A stretch of DNA of 64,000 nt from Ruminococcus sp. GTDB lineage: Bacteria > Bacillota > Clostridia > Oscillospirales > Ruminococcaceae. Shown one piece after another: positions 45,810 to 54,707 of the stretch (position 1 is its first letter; the number at the start of each line of letters is the position of its first letter). Location of the stretch: contig JAFTQW010000029.1 in the NCBI GenBank assembly GCA_017462565.1, positions 1-64,000 on the forward strand. The letters run 5' to 3'. The position numbers were made by a program, and so were the translations under genes. The notes below the pieces were generated by a model. That model saw nothing but the letters and a program-made list of their open reading frames with translations, was not told the DNA's origin and made no database searches.

Positions 45810-46767
45810 GATTTACCAATTCTCAATACAGCACGGAAATGCGTTTTGGCTGCCATCATTTTTTCATAAGCTTCGGCTGCCTGTTCCAATGGGAATACCT
45901 CAATCATCGGACGGACATCTGTCAGAACGCTGAATTTTACAGCTGCCTCCATTTCATTGATGTCTGTGAATGTTCCCTTTACCGTGTTGGGTCCCATGAG
46001 AAAATCCATAGCCGACCAGTCAAGTGGTGTATCATCAACTGCTGCAATAATCAGTTCGCCCTTTGTGCCAAGACCGCCCATCAGTGACGAGATAACGCTT
46101 GCCTTTGGAGCGGTTGCAAGGATAACTTTTGCACCGCCCAATGCTTTCAGACTTTCAGCAGGATTTTCCACTTCGCAGTCGATATAATGATGCGCACCAA
46201 GTTTCATTGCAAGTTCTTTTTTATCCGTTCCTCGAGAAATCGCTGCGACTTCATAACCGGCTTTTCTTGCATACTGTACTGCCAGATGACCGAGTCCGCC
46301 AATGCCTGAAACTGCAACTAAATCTCCCATTTTTGCACAACTGTTATGCAATGCACTGAATGTGGTTTCACCTGCACAGAGCAAAGGAGCTGCTTCTTCT
46401 GGTGTGATTTCATCCGGAATAGAGATAAGTCCGTCTTCATAGGCAACCATGTATTCTGCATAACCGCCATCTGTAGTAAGTGCTGTTGTATGTCCATGTC
46501 CTCCGTGCAGCCAATGCCGACCCTTTGTCCGATTTTCCACTTTGTTACACCCTCGCCAAGTTTATCGACAATACCGACTACTTCATGACCGGGAATACGA
46601 GGATAAGAGGATGCAGCACCCTCAATTACTTTGAAATCTCCATGACAAATTCCGCAGGCTTCCACTCTCAGCAAAACCTGTCCTTCCTTTGGCTGTGGAA
46701 TCGGTATGGTTACCAATTTCATAGGTTCGCCCTTAGCAGCTACCTGAATTGCCTTCATTGTGTTCAT
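45806..46767 (-). pseudogene. Zinc-dependent alcohol dehydrogenase, frameshifted, structural zinc loop deleted
   Basis: The N-terminal frame from ATG 46767 (AGGAGG upstream) has MKAIQVAAKGEPMKLV and the catalytic-zinc motifs ACGICHGDFKV and GHEVVGIV. At about 46505 the sequence changes frame and joins GGHGHTTALTTDGGYAEYMV; the nucleotide site SGIGGLGHLAVQYARKAG follows. A normal enzyme has a ~22-residue segment with four cysteines at this join (structural zinc lobe). That segment is missing, and the deletion also shifts the frame. Both halves are otherwise intact; the protein cannot be made whole. Confidence 0.8.
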
Positions 46768-46801
46768 AAATGAATCAACCTCCTGTTGTTTTACTGTCTT
46801 A

Positions 46802-46807
46802 ATTATA
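46802..46807 (-). promoter_or_regulatory. Promoter -10 of the alcohol dehydrogenase gene
   Basis: TATAAT on the minus strand, 34 bases upstream of the start, without a recognisable -35 hexamer at 17 bases. This suits activation by the AraC protein encoded immediately upstream. Confidence 0.45.
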
Positions 46808-46859
46808 GCACGAACAGGAGGATTCCGCTTGCACATTTCTTTTGGATTTTAATACATTC

Positions 46860-47750
46860 CTATTTTTTGATTTGTTTTTTCAAAATTTGAATATCTTCTG
46901 TGGGAGTCGTCATAAACATCTTTTTATAATCCCTGTTGAATTGTGAAATGCTGTCATAGCCGACATTTGTGGCAGCTTCTGTAACAGATACATTTTCATC
47001 AAGCATCTGCCGTCTTGCTTCTGTCAGACGAAGTCTTTTCTGACATTGCAGCGGTCCCATTCCAACAGCACTTTTAAATTTTTGATGAAAGTTAGAAACA
47101 CTCATATTCCCAAGTTTTGCAAGTTCTTCTACGGAAAAGCTTTCTTTGTAGTTTTCTTTTATCCACGAGTTTATTCTATAAATCTCACCAGCCTGCTGAA
47201 TGCCTGTTATACTTTGCATAAACTGTTTACCGCAAGTACCGCAGAGAACATCAAATATCATTTCTTTGCGGACTATTTTCGCAGAAAAAGCAATCTCTTC
47301 CGGAGATTTCTGCATTTTTATCAAACGCAGAACGGATTCTGTAACCTTGTTATCAAAATCTGCCATAACCTCTGCATCAAGGTCGGACTGCATAATTCGT
47401 TCGGTCAAATCACCTTCAATATCCAGAATGACGGATATTGCCTCATTCAGTGTAAATGTAACAGAAATGGCAATAAAATCCTGATGCTCGCTTTGTGTCA
47501 GTATCTGTCCGGCAATCGGTGTATCAATTGCAGAAACAGAATATTGTCCGGGAAGATAATCCATGATACCACTTGGCGTATGCAGACGCATAGAGCCATC
47601 TGCTATGAGCCAGAGATAAGGTGTTGCAGAATCCGGCATAATAATGTCTGACGAACAGGATTTATATATATTCAGATATGGGATAGAGGTTTCATTTTTT
47701 CCGCATTCCAGTTTCATTGTACGCAGTTGTTTCATCAAACTTTGTATCAT
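46860..47750 (-). CDS. AraC-family regulator (AraC_N type)
   Basis: 296 residues: an AraC_N sensory domain (PYLNIYKSCSSDIIMPDSA, ATPYLWLIADGSMRLHTPSG, QDFIAISVTFTLNEAISVIL) and an HTH_18 domain (SFSVEELAKLGNMSVSNFHQ, VSVTEAATNVGYDSISQFNR). This class commonly sits beside aldo-keto reductase or alcohol dehydrogenase genes and controls them in response to aldehydes. Here it is followed by the broken dehydrogenase on the same strand. Confidence 0.85.
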   Translation of the reverse strand: MIQSLMKQLRTMKLECGKNETSIPYLNIYKSCSSDIIMPDSATPYLWLIADGSMRLHTPSGIMDYLPGQYSVSAIDTPIAGQILTQSEHQDFIAISVTFTLNEAISVILDIEGDLTERIMQSDLDAEVMADFDNKVTESVLRLIKMQKSPEEIAFSAKIVRKEMIFDVLCGTCGKQFMQSITGIQQAGEIYRINSWIKENYKESFSVEELAKLGNMSVSNFHQKFKSAVGMGPLQCQKRLRLTEARRQMLDENVSVTEAATNVGYDSISQFNRDYKKMFMTTPTEDIQILKKQIKK

Positions 47751-48057
47751 ATTGACATCTCCTCACGATTCATTTATATAAAATATTATACTGTATTTTC
47801 AGTAAAAAATCAAGCTGTAGGAAGTAGGTTTTGTATTATGCAGATAAACTTATTCAACACAGTAAATCAGACCAATCATAGGTTAAAATCACTTTACAAA
47901 ACTTTACTTTTCGTCGCATTTGTTGGACTGTGGAACTCAAATTTAATAAAAGATTGAGCGCACTGCGAATGGATATCTGTTTGTGAGTGCGCTATAATTT
48001 TATTAAAAGCAGATAACCGACAGAAATAAAACAGGCTATCAGAAAGGACAACAGAAA
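47751..48057. other. Non-coding gap
   Basis: Divergent region between the AraC gene and the small plus-strand gene. No gene is seen. TATACTG-type sequence near 47790 is weak. Nothing else is recognised. Confidence 0.35.
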
Positions 48058-48243
48058 ATGCAAAATACATCTGTCGCAGAAAGAGAAAAGGCAGTTGAAT
48101 ATAATACTGATGAGGGCATCAAAGTCAAGATTTCCTATCCTGATAAAATTAACAATATAATCAGACAACAGGAACTCAATAAAATGTATGACATTTTCTC
48201 CGGTGCAATGCGCCGCAATTCCGCTGAAAAAATCACTGAATAA
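48058..48243 (+). CDS. Small element protein before the recombinase
   Basis: 61 residues (MQNTSVAEREKAVEYNTDEG, IKVKISYPDKINNIIRQQEL, YDIFSGAMRRNSAEKITE), with AGAAAGGACAAC upstream. Its position right before a Tn4451-type recombinase, and its size, resemble the small TnpW-like genes of those elements; identity is not certain. Confidence 0.5.
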   Translation: MQNTSVAEREKAVEYNTDEGIKVKISYPDKINNIIRQQELNKMYDIFSGAMRRNSAEKITE

Positions 48244-48252
48244 TCTTGCATA

Positions 48253-48708
48253 TTGCTGAAAATAATTACAGATTCAGTTATTAAGATACGTCCGAAACAG
48301 GTTGAAGATGCGGCATTCAGGGCTATGCAGGAGCGTATCGAACAGCTGAACATTGCAAAATATGAATCAAACAAGCCTGATGCGGAAACGGAAAATATCA
48401 AAACTGAACTTGTTCATATTGACAACGAGATTCAGAAACTTAAGGAAAAACTTGCCGATGCCGACAGTGTACTTTTTGACTACATTCAGAAACGTATCAG
48501 CACTCTGCACGAACAGAAATCTAACCTTGAAAAGAAGATACAGACAATGAACCGCAAGCGTAAGGCAATTGATACAAAGCCGTTGGAACAACCTATGAAA
48601 CAGTGGGACAAGCTGACGGTGCAGGAAAAACACGCCGTGGCGGTCGCTATGATTGATGTAGTGCTTGTATCGGACGAAACGGGCATTGAAATTAAATTCA
48701 GCGTATAA
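48253..48708 (+). pseudogene. Serine recombinase C-terminal part
   Basis: The frame begins abruptly (ITDSVIKIRPKQVEDAAFRA) and continues with the long coiled-coil typical of large serine recombinases (IDNEIQKLKEKLADADSVLF, EQKSNLEKKIQTMNRKRKAI) and their conserved ending PMKQWDKLTVQEKHAVAVAM. The N-terminal resolvase catalytic domain and zinc ribbon are missing. The stop is 53 bases from the deduced attR, the usual gene position in such elements. Confidence 0.7.
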
Positions 48709-48754
48709 AAAATGACGGTTTTAAGCCGTCTTTCATAATAGTTAAGGTGCTGCA

Positions 48755-49018
48755 ATGGGCGTGCCTCTTTCCAATGTGGTTATGCTGATGGGAAAAGGTC
48801 ACGCATCGTGGTCAAAAATATTGGAAGCATTGGACTATTATGGAATATCATATGCATCAAAGGCTGTTTATACAAAAGGTATCTCATACCAATTGCCGAT
48901 GTGCTGTATCGTAAATAACGACAATAGCTTTATACTTTGGTATAAAGGTTCTTTCTATGGTGCGACAGGTGTTGATCCAAAGAAAACAATAAGCTATATT
49001 GAAATATTTGTTGATTGA
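48755..49018 (+). pseudogene. DUF1905/C39-like protein, 3' part
   Basis: GVPLSNVVMLMGKGHASWSK, ILEALDYYGISYASKAVYTK and a final SFILWYKGSFYGATGVDPKK continue the C39-like domain interrupted at 40615. The phase of GTG CCT is the same on both sides, so precise excision of 40610-48760 would restore the gene. The ATG at 48755 is part of the junction and has no ribosome site. Confidence 0.7.
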
Positions 49019-49049
49019 CAATGAGAGAGACAGCTTCCAATTTGTAGTG

Positions 49050-49345
49050 CTATTCCAACTCGCCCTTTTTTCTTCTGTGTTCAGGATCATCACGCAGACT
49101 TGCAAGATAATCGTAAATCGTTCGGCTTGCCTTGTCAAAATCTGAATACTCTTTTTTGAGGTAGTGGTACCCCTCGTAGAGTTTTTCACGCTCCTCATAC
49201 AATGCTTGCTTTGACGATCAAGCAAAGTTTCGGACGGAAATCTGCCGTCTGGATACAACGATTTTAACCGACTTCCAATGCTCCCGTACTCATAGAGTAC
49301 AGGAGCGTTATTTTTTGCATACTCTTTCTGCTTACGTCATGACAA
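49050..49345 (-). pseudogene. Second relaxase (MobA-type) C-terminal remnant
   Basis: RKQKEYAKNNAPVLYEYGSI, GSRLKSLYPDGRFPSETLLD, then a one-base frameshift into KALYEEREKLYEGYHYLKKE, YSDFDKASRTIYDYLASLRD and a TAG at 49050. This is the end of a relaxase related to that at 44596-44760. It lies outside the deduced element, next to the interrupted C39-like gene, so an older mobilizable element was the host of the insertion. Confidence 0.6.
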
Positions 49346-49521
49346 CGATTTGTACTTGTCATGATACGGCTTTGTACGCTGAAACTGTCTGACAAGTTCT
49401 AAACTTTCCCCCAAAAACGAACAAAAGAGAGGTGCAAAAACCCGAGGTTCGGACAGTAGTAGGTATAAAATACTGTACATATGGATAGAAAAATGATATA
49501 ATATAAACAAAAAAGATCCAA
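49346..49521. other. Short gap before the IS remnant
   Basis: AT-rich; holds GATATAATATA (about 49495), a possible -10 for the remnant below. No gene. Confidence 0.3.
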
Positions 49522-49776
49522 ATGATAAAGCTACTGAGTGAAGAAGAAATACAGTAACTGCTGAAAAGCGAGTATATCGTAGCAGCGACAGAGCAGTTCG
49601 TATATTTTTCAACGGAATTCAAGAACAAATTTTATGAGGCATATCAATCAGGAAAGAAGCCGAAGCGTATCCTGAAAAAGCTTGGAATTAATACAGATAT
49701 CATCGGAGCCGGACGAATTCATAGCATAAAACAGCATATTATGAAAGAAACTGCTAATGACTGCACTTTCAATTGA
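49522..49776 (+). pseudogene. IS3-type orfA (transposase helix-turn-helix) remnant
   Basis: From ATG 49522: MIKLLSEEEIQ, TAA, LLKSEYIVAATEQFVYFSTE, FKNKFYEAYQSGKKPKRILK and KLGINTDIIGAGRIHSIKQH. This is the HTH-bearing N-terminal ORF type found with IS3-like transposases. A nonsense codon at position 12 (CAA to TAA) and the missing orfB show it is dead. Confidence 0.5.
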
Positions 49777-49985
49777 GTGGTAGAATGTCCATACAAATGA
49801 CTTTTATACCCCATTACCTCATTCTCCATAAAGCCGACGCTTGAACCGCAGAGAATCAGAAATTTTTTCTTTCAGACTTCTTCCAATGAACATATCAGAT
49901 CTTTACTGAATTACGATTATTATACTCTAAATTCAGCAGTTGTCAAGAGAACCGATGTTATTTTATGATTTTTTCATCAGATCTG
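49777..49985. other. Non-coding gap
   Basis: Between the IS remnant and the end of cpsB. No terminator with a good stem and no gene were found. Confidence 0.3.
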
Positions 49986-50675
49986 TTATTTTTCTTGCTC
50001 AAAGCAAATATGCTGTCCAAAAATTTCGTCAGACATACTGATAATTTCCCCTTTGACTTTCCTTTTCAGCAAATCCCAATTTGGCTTTCGATCAGTGAGA
50101 TTATGCGCATCGCTGCCAAGCACAACTTTTGCGCCGGAGAGAATCAGCTTCTTCACAAATCTGCGTTCACGAAAACTTGCAAACGCTTCTGCATTCACCT
50201 GAAAAATTGCATCTGAATTTAAAATCTCATCAAGCTGCGGTTTTGTATATATTCCGATATACCGATGAATATGTGCAATCACGGGCACAATTTTCGCACC
50301 GCATCTCAGATTATGAATTTCATCAAGAGCCCACCGACCGTATCCCGAAAACGGAAGTTCCAACAGCATCAGATTCGTTTCCTCGACAGCAAGCTTTTCT
50401 ATTCCGGGAATCTCCGAAATTCCACGTTCTATTGCGACTTCAGCTCCAGGATGAAACTCAAATTCCGTCCTGTGTGAGATTTTAGCAAAAGCATTTGCCC
50501 TTTTCTCCAAAAAGTTCTCTGCCGACCTCTCCCTGTGCGTGTAAAAATGCGGCGTCAGGATTACTCTCCCGACACCCTGCATTTTCATCATGTCAAGCAT
50601 TTTCTCAGATATTTCCGGAGTTTCTGCACCGTCATCAATTTCCGGAAGAACATGGCAATGATAATCAGTCAGCAT
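49986..50675 (-). CDS. cpsB: Tyrosine-protein phosphatase CpsB/YwqE (PHP fold)
   Basis: 229 residues, manganese-dependent PHP phosphatase that dephosphorylates the tyrosine kinase of the polysaccharide export system. Metal-binding motifs: DYHCHVLPEIDDGAET, ILTPHFYTH, LELPFSGYG, IAHIHRY and GSDAHN. ATG 50675 is chosen; the frame is open further but the fold begins at this methionine, which overlaps the kinase stop by 11 bases. It ends locus B on this strand. Confidence 0.9.
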   Translation of the reverse strand: MLTDYHCHVLPEIDDGAETPEISEKMLDMMKMQGVGRVILTPHFYTHRERSAENFLEKRANAFAKISHRTEFEFHPGAEVAIERGISEIPGIEKLAVEETNLMLLELPFSGYGRWALDEIHNLRCGAKIVPVIAHIHRYIGIYTKPQLDEILNSDAIFQVNAEAFASFRERRFVKKLILSGAKVVLGSDAHNLTDRKPNWDLLKRKVKGEIISMSDEIFGQHICFEQEK

Positions 50676-52131
50676 TTTTATCCTCTTTTTTCTCCGACTT
50701 ATCGCCGTAGCTGTAATAATTGTACTTCTTGCTGTAGCCGTATTTTCCGTTATGTTTGCTCTTGATCTCATTAAGCACCAAGCCGAGAATCTTCGTATCG
50801 GAAGTCTGTACCTTGCGCATCAGCTCGTCAACGTCGTCATAAGTCGTTTTACCGTAATGCGTCACCACGACCATTCCGGAAATACTGTTTCCTATTGTAA
50901 GCGGATCACTGACTATGTTCACCGGCGGCATATCAATGATGATATAGTCATACTCCGCTGACACCTCCGACAACAGCTTCTTCATTTGCTCAGAGCCAAG
51001 CAGTTCTGATGGATTAGGCGGCAGCGAACCTGATGGTATGATATCGAGATTCGGAATATCCGATTTCCTTATGCACTCATCTTTTGGTTTCATTTTTCCA
51101 AGATATTCGGAAATTCCGGCGTTATTTTTTACATTAAAGAGCTTATGCTGAACAGGTTTTCTCATATCTGCGTCAATCAGCAGGACTTTATTTTCATTTA
51201 GCTGAGAAAATGCAATTGCAAGATTTGCAGATATCGTTGACTTGCCCTCGCCGGGTAATGCGCTTGATACTGCAACGATCTTCTTGTCCGATGTTGACAG
51301 CGAAAAAATCAGGTTGGTACGCATCGCCTTATAACTCTCCATAATATTAAAAGGAATGGTTTTATCTATAATCAGATAATGATCGCGTTCTTTTTTGTGT
51401 GATTTTTTAGATCCTCTCTCCTGAATCTCACCAAGAACGGCAAGCTGATGTTTCTTGGAAATTTGCTCGGAATTCTTGATCGTATTATCAAAGAAATCAA
51501 TGAGAAAGATAATCATTACTGCGAGAATCATACCTGCAAGAGCGCCGATTGCAGCATTCTTAATCATATTTGGAGCAACGGGTGTTTTGTAGACCTTTGC
51601 CTTGTCAATGGTGTTAATTGAGCCTACGCCAACCGCTTCCTCAACGTATTTCGGAGCGACCTGCGTCAAAGTATTGCAGATCATAGCTGAAAGCTCTGCG
51701 TTTTTTGTTGTTGCAACAACATTGACCGCAGATGTGTCTGTTACGGAACTTATCGTCAGACATTCTCTTATGGAAGCCGGATTGATTTTCCCCTCCGAAT
51801 TAATATTAAAGCACTCTTTGAGGCTGCCGTTTTCATAATTTTTCACGAGTATATCTCCAACAGCGTTCATAACGGCGTCATCTTTCAGAACTTCCATATA
51901 GGTATTTACAAGCTGCTTGGAGTTACTTATGTTGTTTTGATTGTCAACATTCTCGGAAATGCCTGTATAACTCTGCACATACATAGTGATGTGCGATGAA
52001 TATTGCAGTGGCAATACGAATTTTGAAAAGGCAAACGCAGTTCCGCCGCCGATTATAGTTATTATAATAATCAGCCATAATTTGCTTATCATAATATGTA
52101 GTAAATTTTTGATCGAATATGTATTTTCCAT
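50665..52131 (-). CDS. Fused polysaccharide co-polymerase and tyrosine kinase (CpsC-CpsD/BY-kinase)
   Basis: 488 residues. Wzz-like domain: membrane helix at ~18-38 (WLIIIITIIGGGTAFAFSKF), extracytoplasmic region, second helix at ~193-214. BY-kinase domain: Walker A LPGEGKSTISANLA, Walker A' KVLLIDADMRKP, and Walker B YIIIDMPP. The C-terminal tail (YGYSKKYNYYSYG) is the tyrosine cluster that is autophosphorylated. Firmicutes usually have these as two proteins; here they are one polypeptide, as in Gram-negative Wzc. It controls chain length and export, opposed by CpsB. Confidence 0.9.
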   Translation of the reverse strand: MENTYSIKNLLHIMISKLWLIIIITIIGGGTAFAFSKFVLPLQYSSHITMYVQSYTGISENVDNQNNISNSKQLVNTYMEVLKDDAVMNAVGDILVKNYENGSLKECFNINSEGKINPASIRECLTISSVTDTSAVNVVATTKNAELSAMICNTLTQVAPKYVEEAVGVGSINTIDKAKVYKTPVAPNMIKNAAIGALAGMILAVMIIFLIDFFDNTIKNSEQISKKHQLAVLGEIQERGSKKSHKKERDHYLIIDKTIPFNIMESYKAMRTNLIFSLSTSDKKIVAVSSALPGEGKSTISANLAIAFSQLNENKVLLIDADMRKPVQHKLFNVKNNAGISEYLGKMKPKDECIRKSDIPNLDIIPSGSLPPNPSELLGSEQMKKLLSEVSAEYDYIIIDMPPVNIVSDPLTIGNSISGMVVVTHYGKTTYDDVDELMRKVQTSDTKILGLVLNEIKSKHNGKYGYSKKYNYYSYGDKSEKKEDKNAD

Positions 52132-52140
52132 TTTTCCTCC

Positions 52141-54051
52141 TCATACTGCTACAAGTACTTGATTGTTAAATTCTTCCGGCGTGATAAATGTAGACACCAT
52201 TTCATGCATAGCTTCAACTGCAAGTTCTTCATCGTTTTCTTCGGCGGCATTCCGCAGTTTTCGGAGACGACTTGGAAAGTCCCTTTCATCAATTTCGATT
52301 TGCTGACCGATAAAAATCAGTTTATTTGCAGTTTTTTTCAAACCTTCCTCATTCATGAGCAGTTCCTCTTTGATTTTCTCACCGGGGCGCAGTCCTGTAA
52401 ATTTGATTTCAACATCTTTATAAGGAATTTTTCCGTACATACGGATAAGATTTTCTGCAAGAGCAACAATACGCACAGGCTGTCCCATATCAAGAACGAA
52501 AATTTCGCCGCCGTGTGCAATTGCCGCTGCCTCCATTACAAGGCTGACCGCTTCGGGAATCGTCATGAAATATCTGATAATGTCGGGGTGCGTAACGGTG
52601 ACCGGCTTACCCTGTTCAATTTGCCGCTTGAATAGCGGAATGACCGAGCCGTTAGAACCGAGAACATTGCCGAATCTGGTCGTTACAAACTGTGTTCTTC
52701 CCTCTTTTTGCTGGGAGAGATACTGCACAATCATTTCACAGCATCGTTTAGATGCTCCCATAACATTGGTGGGGTTGACCGCCTTGTCAGTGGATATCAT
52801 CACGAACTTTTCTACATTATGAAACTGCGCAAGAGTTGCCGTATTGAACGTGCCGATAACGTTGTTTTTGATTGCCTCCATAGGAGAATCCTCCATAAGC
52901 GGAACGTGCTTGTGCGCCGCCGCATGAAAGACGATATCGGGCTTGAAACGGGTAAAAATCTGATTCATACGGTAATAATCACGCACGCTTGCGATAAGCG
53001 TGATAAGATTCAGCTTGTCGCCGTACTCCATGATAAGTTCCTGCTGGATATCATAAGCGTTGTTCTCATAAATATCCACGATAATGACCTGCTTGGGGCT
53101 GTATTTTGCAATCTGACGCACAAGCTCCGAACCGATAGAGCCGCCTCCGCCCGTCACCATGCAGACCTTTCCGCTGATAAAATTCTTGATTTCGGCATTA
53201 TCAAATTTGATTGGTTCACGTCCAAGCAGATCTTCCACACGGATATCACGAACTTGTCCGAGCAAGGTAGATCTTTCATCGTCAAAAATCAGATTGCCGA
53301 TAAATGGGATAATTTTGATTGGTACTTCGGTTTCGGAGCATAGATTCAGAATCCGCTGCCGTTCGTCCTCAAGACAGGAGGGAATCGCAAAAATAATCTG
53401 CTCAATTTTCTTTTCTGTGACATACTTCCGGACTTCTCCGGTTGCTCCGACAACGGTCACGCCGTTTATCTCTGTGCCGATTTTCTTATGATCGTCATCA
53501 AGAATGCACACAGGAGTGAACATCGCCGATGGGTTCTCATTAGGAGAATTTTGTGCGTTTTTGATTTCCTTCAGCAGCATTTTACAGGCTTGTCCGCCGC
53601 CGATGATCATGGTGCGTTTGTACTGGGATTCCTGATGTCCGGCATTGGTCAGGTCGATAAACGTTTGCTTGAACAGAAGACGGAATAAACAAACTCCCAG
53701 CGTTGCAATTATAACATGAATCATCGTATAGATAAGTTCGAGCTGACTTGTCATGATCGCAAAGAAAAAGCTGGATATTGCCATTCCCAAAACCACGCCG
53801 CCTACGCAGGAAAGATAATCACGGATGTTGAAATACCGCCACAATTTGTTGTACGCACCGAATGCCAGCAGACTGAATCCGCAGCAGATCATGCTCATGA
53901 CAATCGAGATCATCAGTTGATGATTCGAGATATTCATATGAACTGCCGACAAAATAAAATTGCTTATCAGCGCCGAAACTGCAATGATAAATGCGTCCGC
54001 CGCTGCAAGAATCACCTTTCGGTATCGGAATTTTTTTAGTATTTTTTTCAT
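52141..54051 (-). CDS. UDP-sugar 4,6-dehydratase, membrane-anchored (CapD/EpsC/PglF type)
   Basis: 636 residues: four N-terminal membrane helices (1-130), a CoA-binding-like domain (MIIGGGQACKMLLKEI), then an extended SDR domain with GGGGSIGSELVRQIAKY and the dehydratase signature STDKAVNPTNVMGASKR. Converts UDP-GlcNAc to a UDP-4-keto-6-deoxy sugar, the substrate of the DegT aminotransferases in both polysaccharide loci. GAGG precedes ATG 54051 at correct distance. It has no second copy in locus A. Confidence 0.9.
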   Translation of the reverse strand: MKKILKKFRYRKVILAAADAFIIAVSALISNFILSAVHMNISNHQLMISIVMSMICCGFSLLAFGAYNKLWRYFNIRDYLSCVGGVVLGMAISSFFFAIMTSQLELIYTMIHVIIATLGVCLFRLLFKQTFIDLTNAGHQESQYKRTMIIGGGQACKMLLKEIKNAQNSPNENPSAMFTPVCILDDDHKKIGTEINGVTVVGATGEVRKYVTEKKIEQIIFAIPSCLEDERQRILNLCSETEVPIKIIPFIGNLIFDDERSTLLGQVRDIRVEDLLGREPIKFDNAEIKNFISGKVCMVTGGGGSIGSELVRQIAKYSPKQVIIVDIYENNAYDIQQELIMEYGDKLNLITLIASVRDYYRMNQIFTRFKPDIVFHAAAHKHVPLMEDSPMEAIKNNVIGTFNTATLAQFHNVEKFVMISTDKAVNPTNVMGASKRCCEMIVQYLSQQKEGRTQFVTTRFGNVLGSNGSVIPLFKRQIEQGKPVTVTHPDIIRYFMTIPEAVSLVMEAAAIAHGGEIFVLDMGQPVRIVALAENLIRMYGKIPYKDVEIKFTGLRPGEKIKEELLMNEEGLKKTANKLIFIGQQIEIDERDFPSRLRKLRNAAEENDEELAVEAMHEMVSTFITPEEFNNQVLVAV

Positions 54052-54060
54052 ATTCTCCAC

Positions 54061-54230
54061 CTCATTTTATTTTAACTTTATCCCTATGCTTTACAAAGTT
54101 TGAAGCTGATAAATGATTTTTCTGTTCCGGTTGGGTGAATCACAGTCGCTTTACCACGTTCTGCAATCATATGAAATGCTGCTTCGTATGCAGTTTGATG
54201 ATTGCCATATGATTCACTTCTTTTACAGAA
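54061..54230. other. Intergenic region upstream of the dehydratase gene
   Basis: 170 bases between the dehydratase and the terminator. On the minus strand ACAGCATT-type and TTTGTAAAG sequences exist, but no clear promoter pair was found. Confidence 0.3.
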
Positions 54231-54250
54231 AAGCGCCTGATGCGGCGCTT
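54231..54250 (-). terminator. Terminator of the upstream part of locus B
   Basis: AAGCGCC, loop TGATGC, GGCGCTT, with TTTTC following on the minus strand, immediately after the VanZ remnant. It suggests the dehydratase and kinase genes have their own promoter. Confidence 0.6.
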
Positions 54251-54253
54251 TCA

Positions 54254-54699
54254 TTAGTCTTTTTTGTATTTTATTCGTAATTTTTCCATAACCGTTACGC
54301 CGAGAACACAGCCAAGTGTATTGCGAATGATATCATTCCATTCAAACAAACCAAGGCGGAATACAAGCTATGCAACTTAGATGCTTACAGACAATCCAAG
54401 ACCAGGATAAAGAGCGTGTTTGACTTTGAATAATAATTAAAAAGTCGCAGTATAACACCAAACGGCATGAGCATCAAAATATTAAGAATATTTTCTTCAA
54501 AAAGCATTTTTCTGTAATACACAATTACTTCATACCAAAACCAGAACGAAATCCATTCGACTGTGATATGATCTTTCTGCGTTCGGGCGATAATTGTCAG
54601 AAGAAGGATAAATACAAGATAAATTACAATTAACCTTCTCAGAATAGGCTTTGTTTTCTTACTTTTTATGTTGTAAAAAATTACTACTGCGGAAAACAA
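54254..54699 (-). pseudogene. VanZ-like membrane protein, degraded
   Basis: The first frame (54385-54699) has VanZ-like helices (LRRLIVIYLVFILLLTIIAR, ENILNILMLMPFGVILRLF). Near 54385 it shifts into a frame carrying two nonsense codons (TAA, TAG) within LGLSVSI..VA.LVFRLGLF, then EWNDIIRNTLGCVLGVTVM, the usual VanZ end. It is related to the intact VanZ gene at 54903-55382. The start is also lost, because a deletion joins it to the sugar transferase remnant. Confidence 0.65.
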
Positions 54700-54707
54700 A
54701 GCGTAAA

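Larger units (their letters stand above)
40610..48766. mobile_element. Serine-recombinase-type mobilizable element carrying a GH5-dockerin cellulase (8.2 kb)
   Basis: The boundaries are inferred from the split gene: GTGCCT at 40610-40615 (attL) and at 48761-48766 (attR), both in the same codon phase (GTG CCT) of the interrupted DUF1905/C39-like gene. Contents in order: small element gene 40694, GH5-dockerin 41394, AraC 43732, relaxase tail and MobC 44596-45196, oriT-like sequence, DUF6485, alcohol dehydrogenase pseudogene, AraC, small gene 48058, serine recombinase C-terminus ending at 48708, 53 bases from attR. The recombinase and relaxase are truncated, so the element cannot move by itself. 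Confidence 0.7.
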
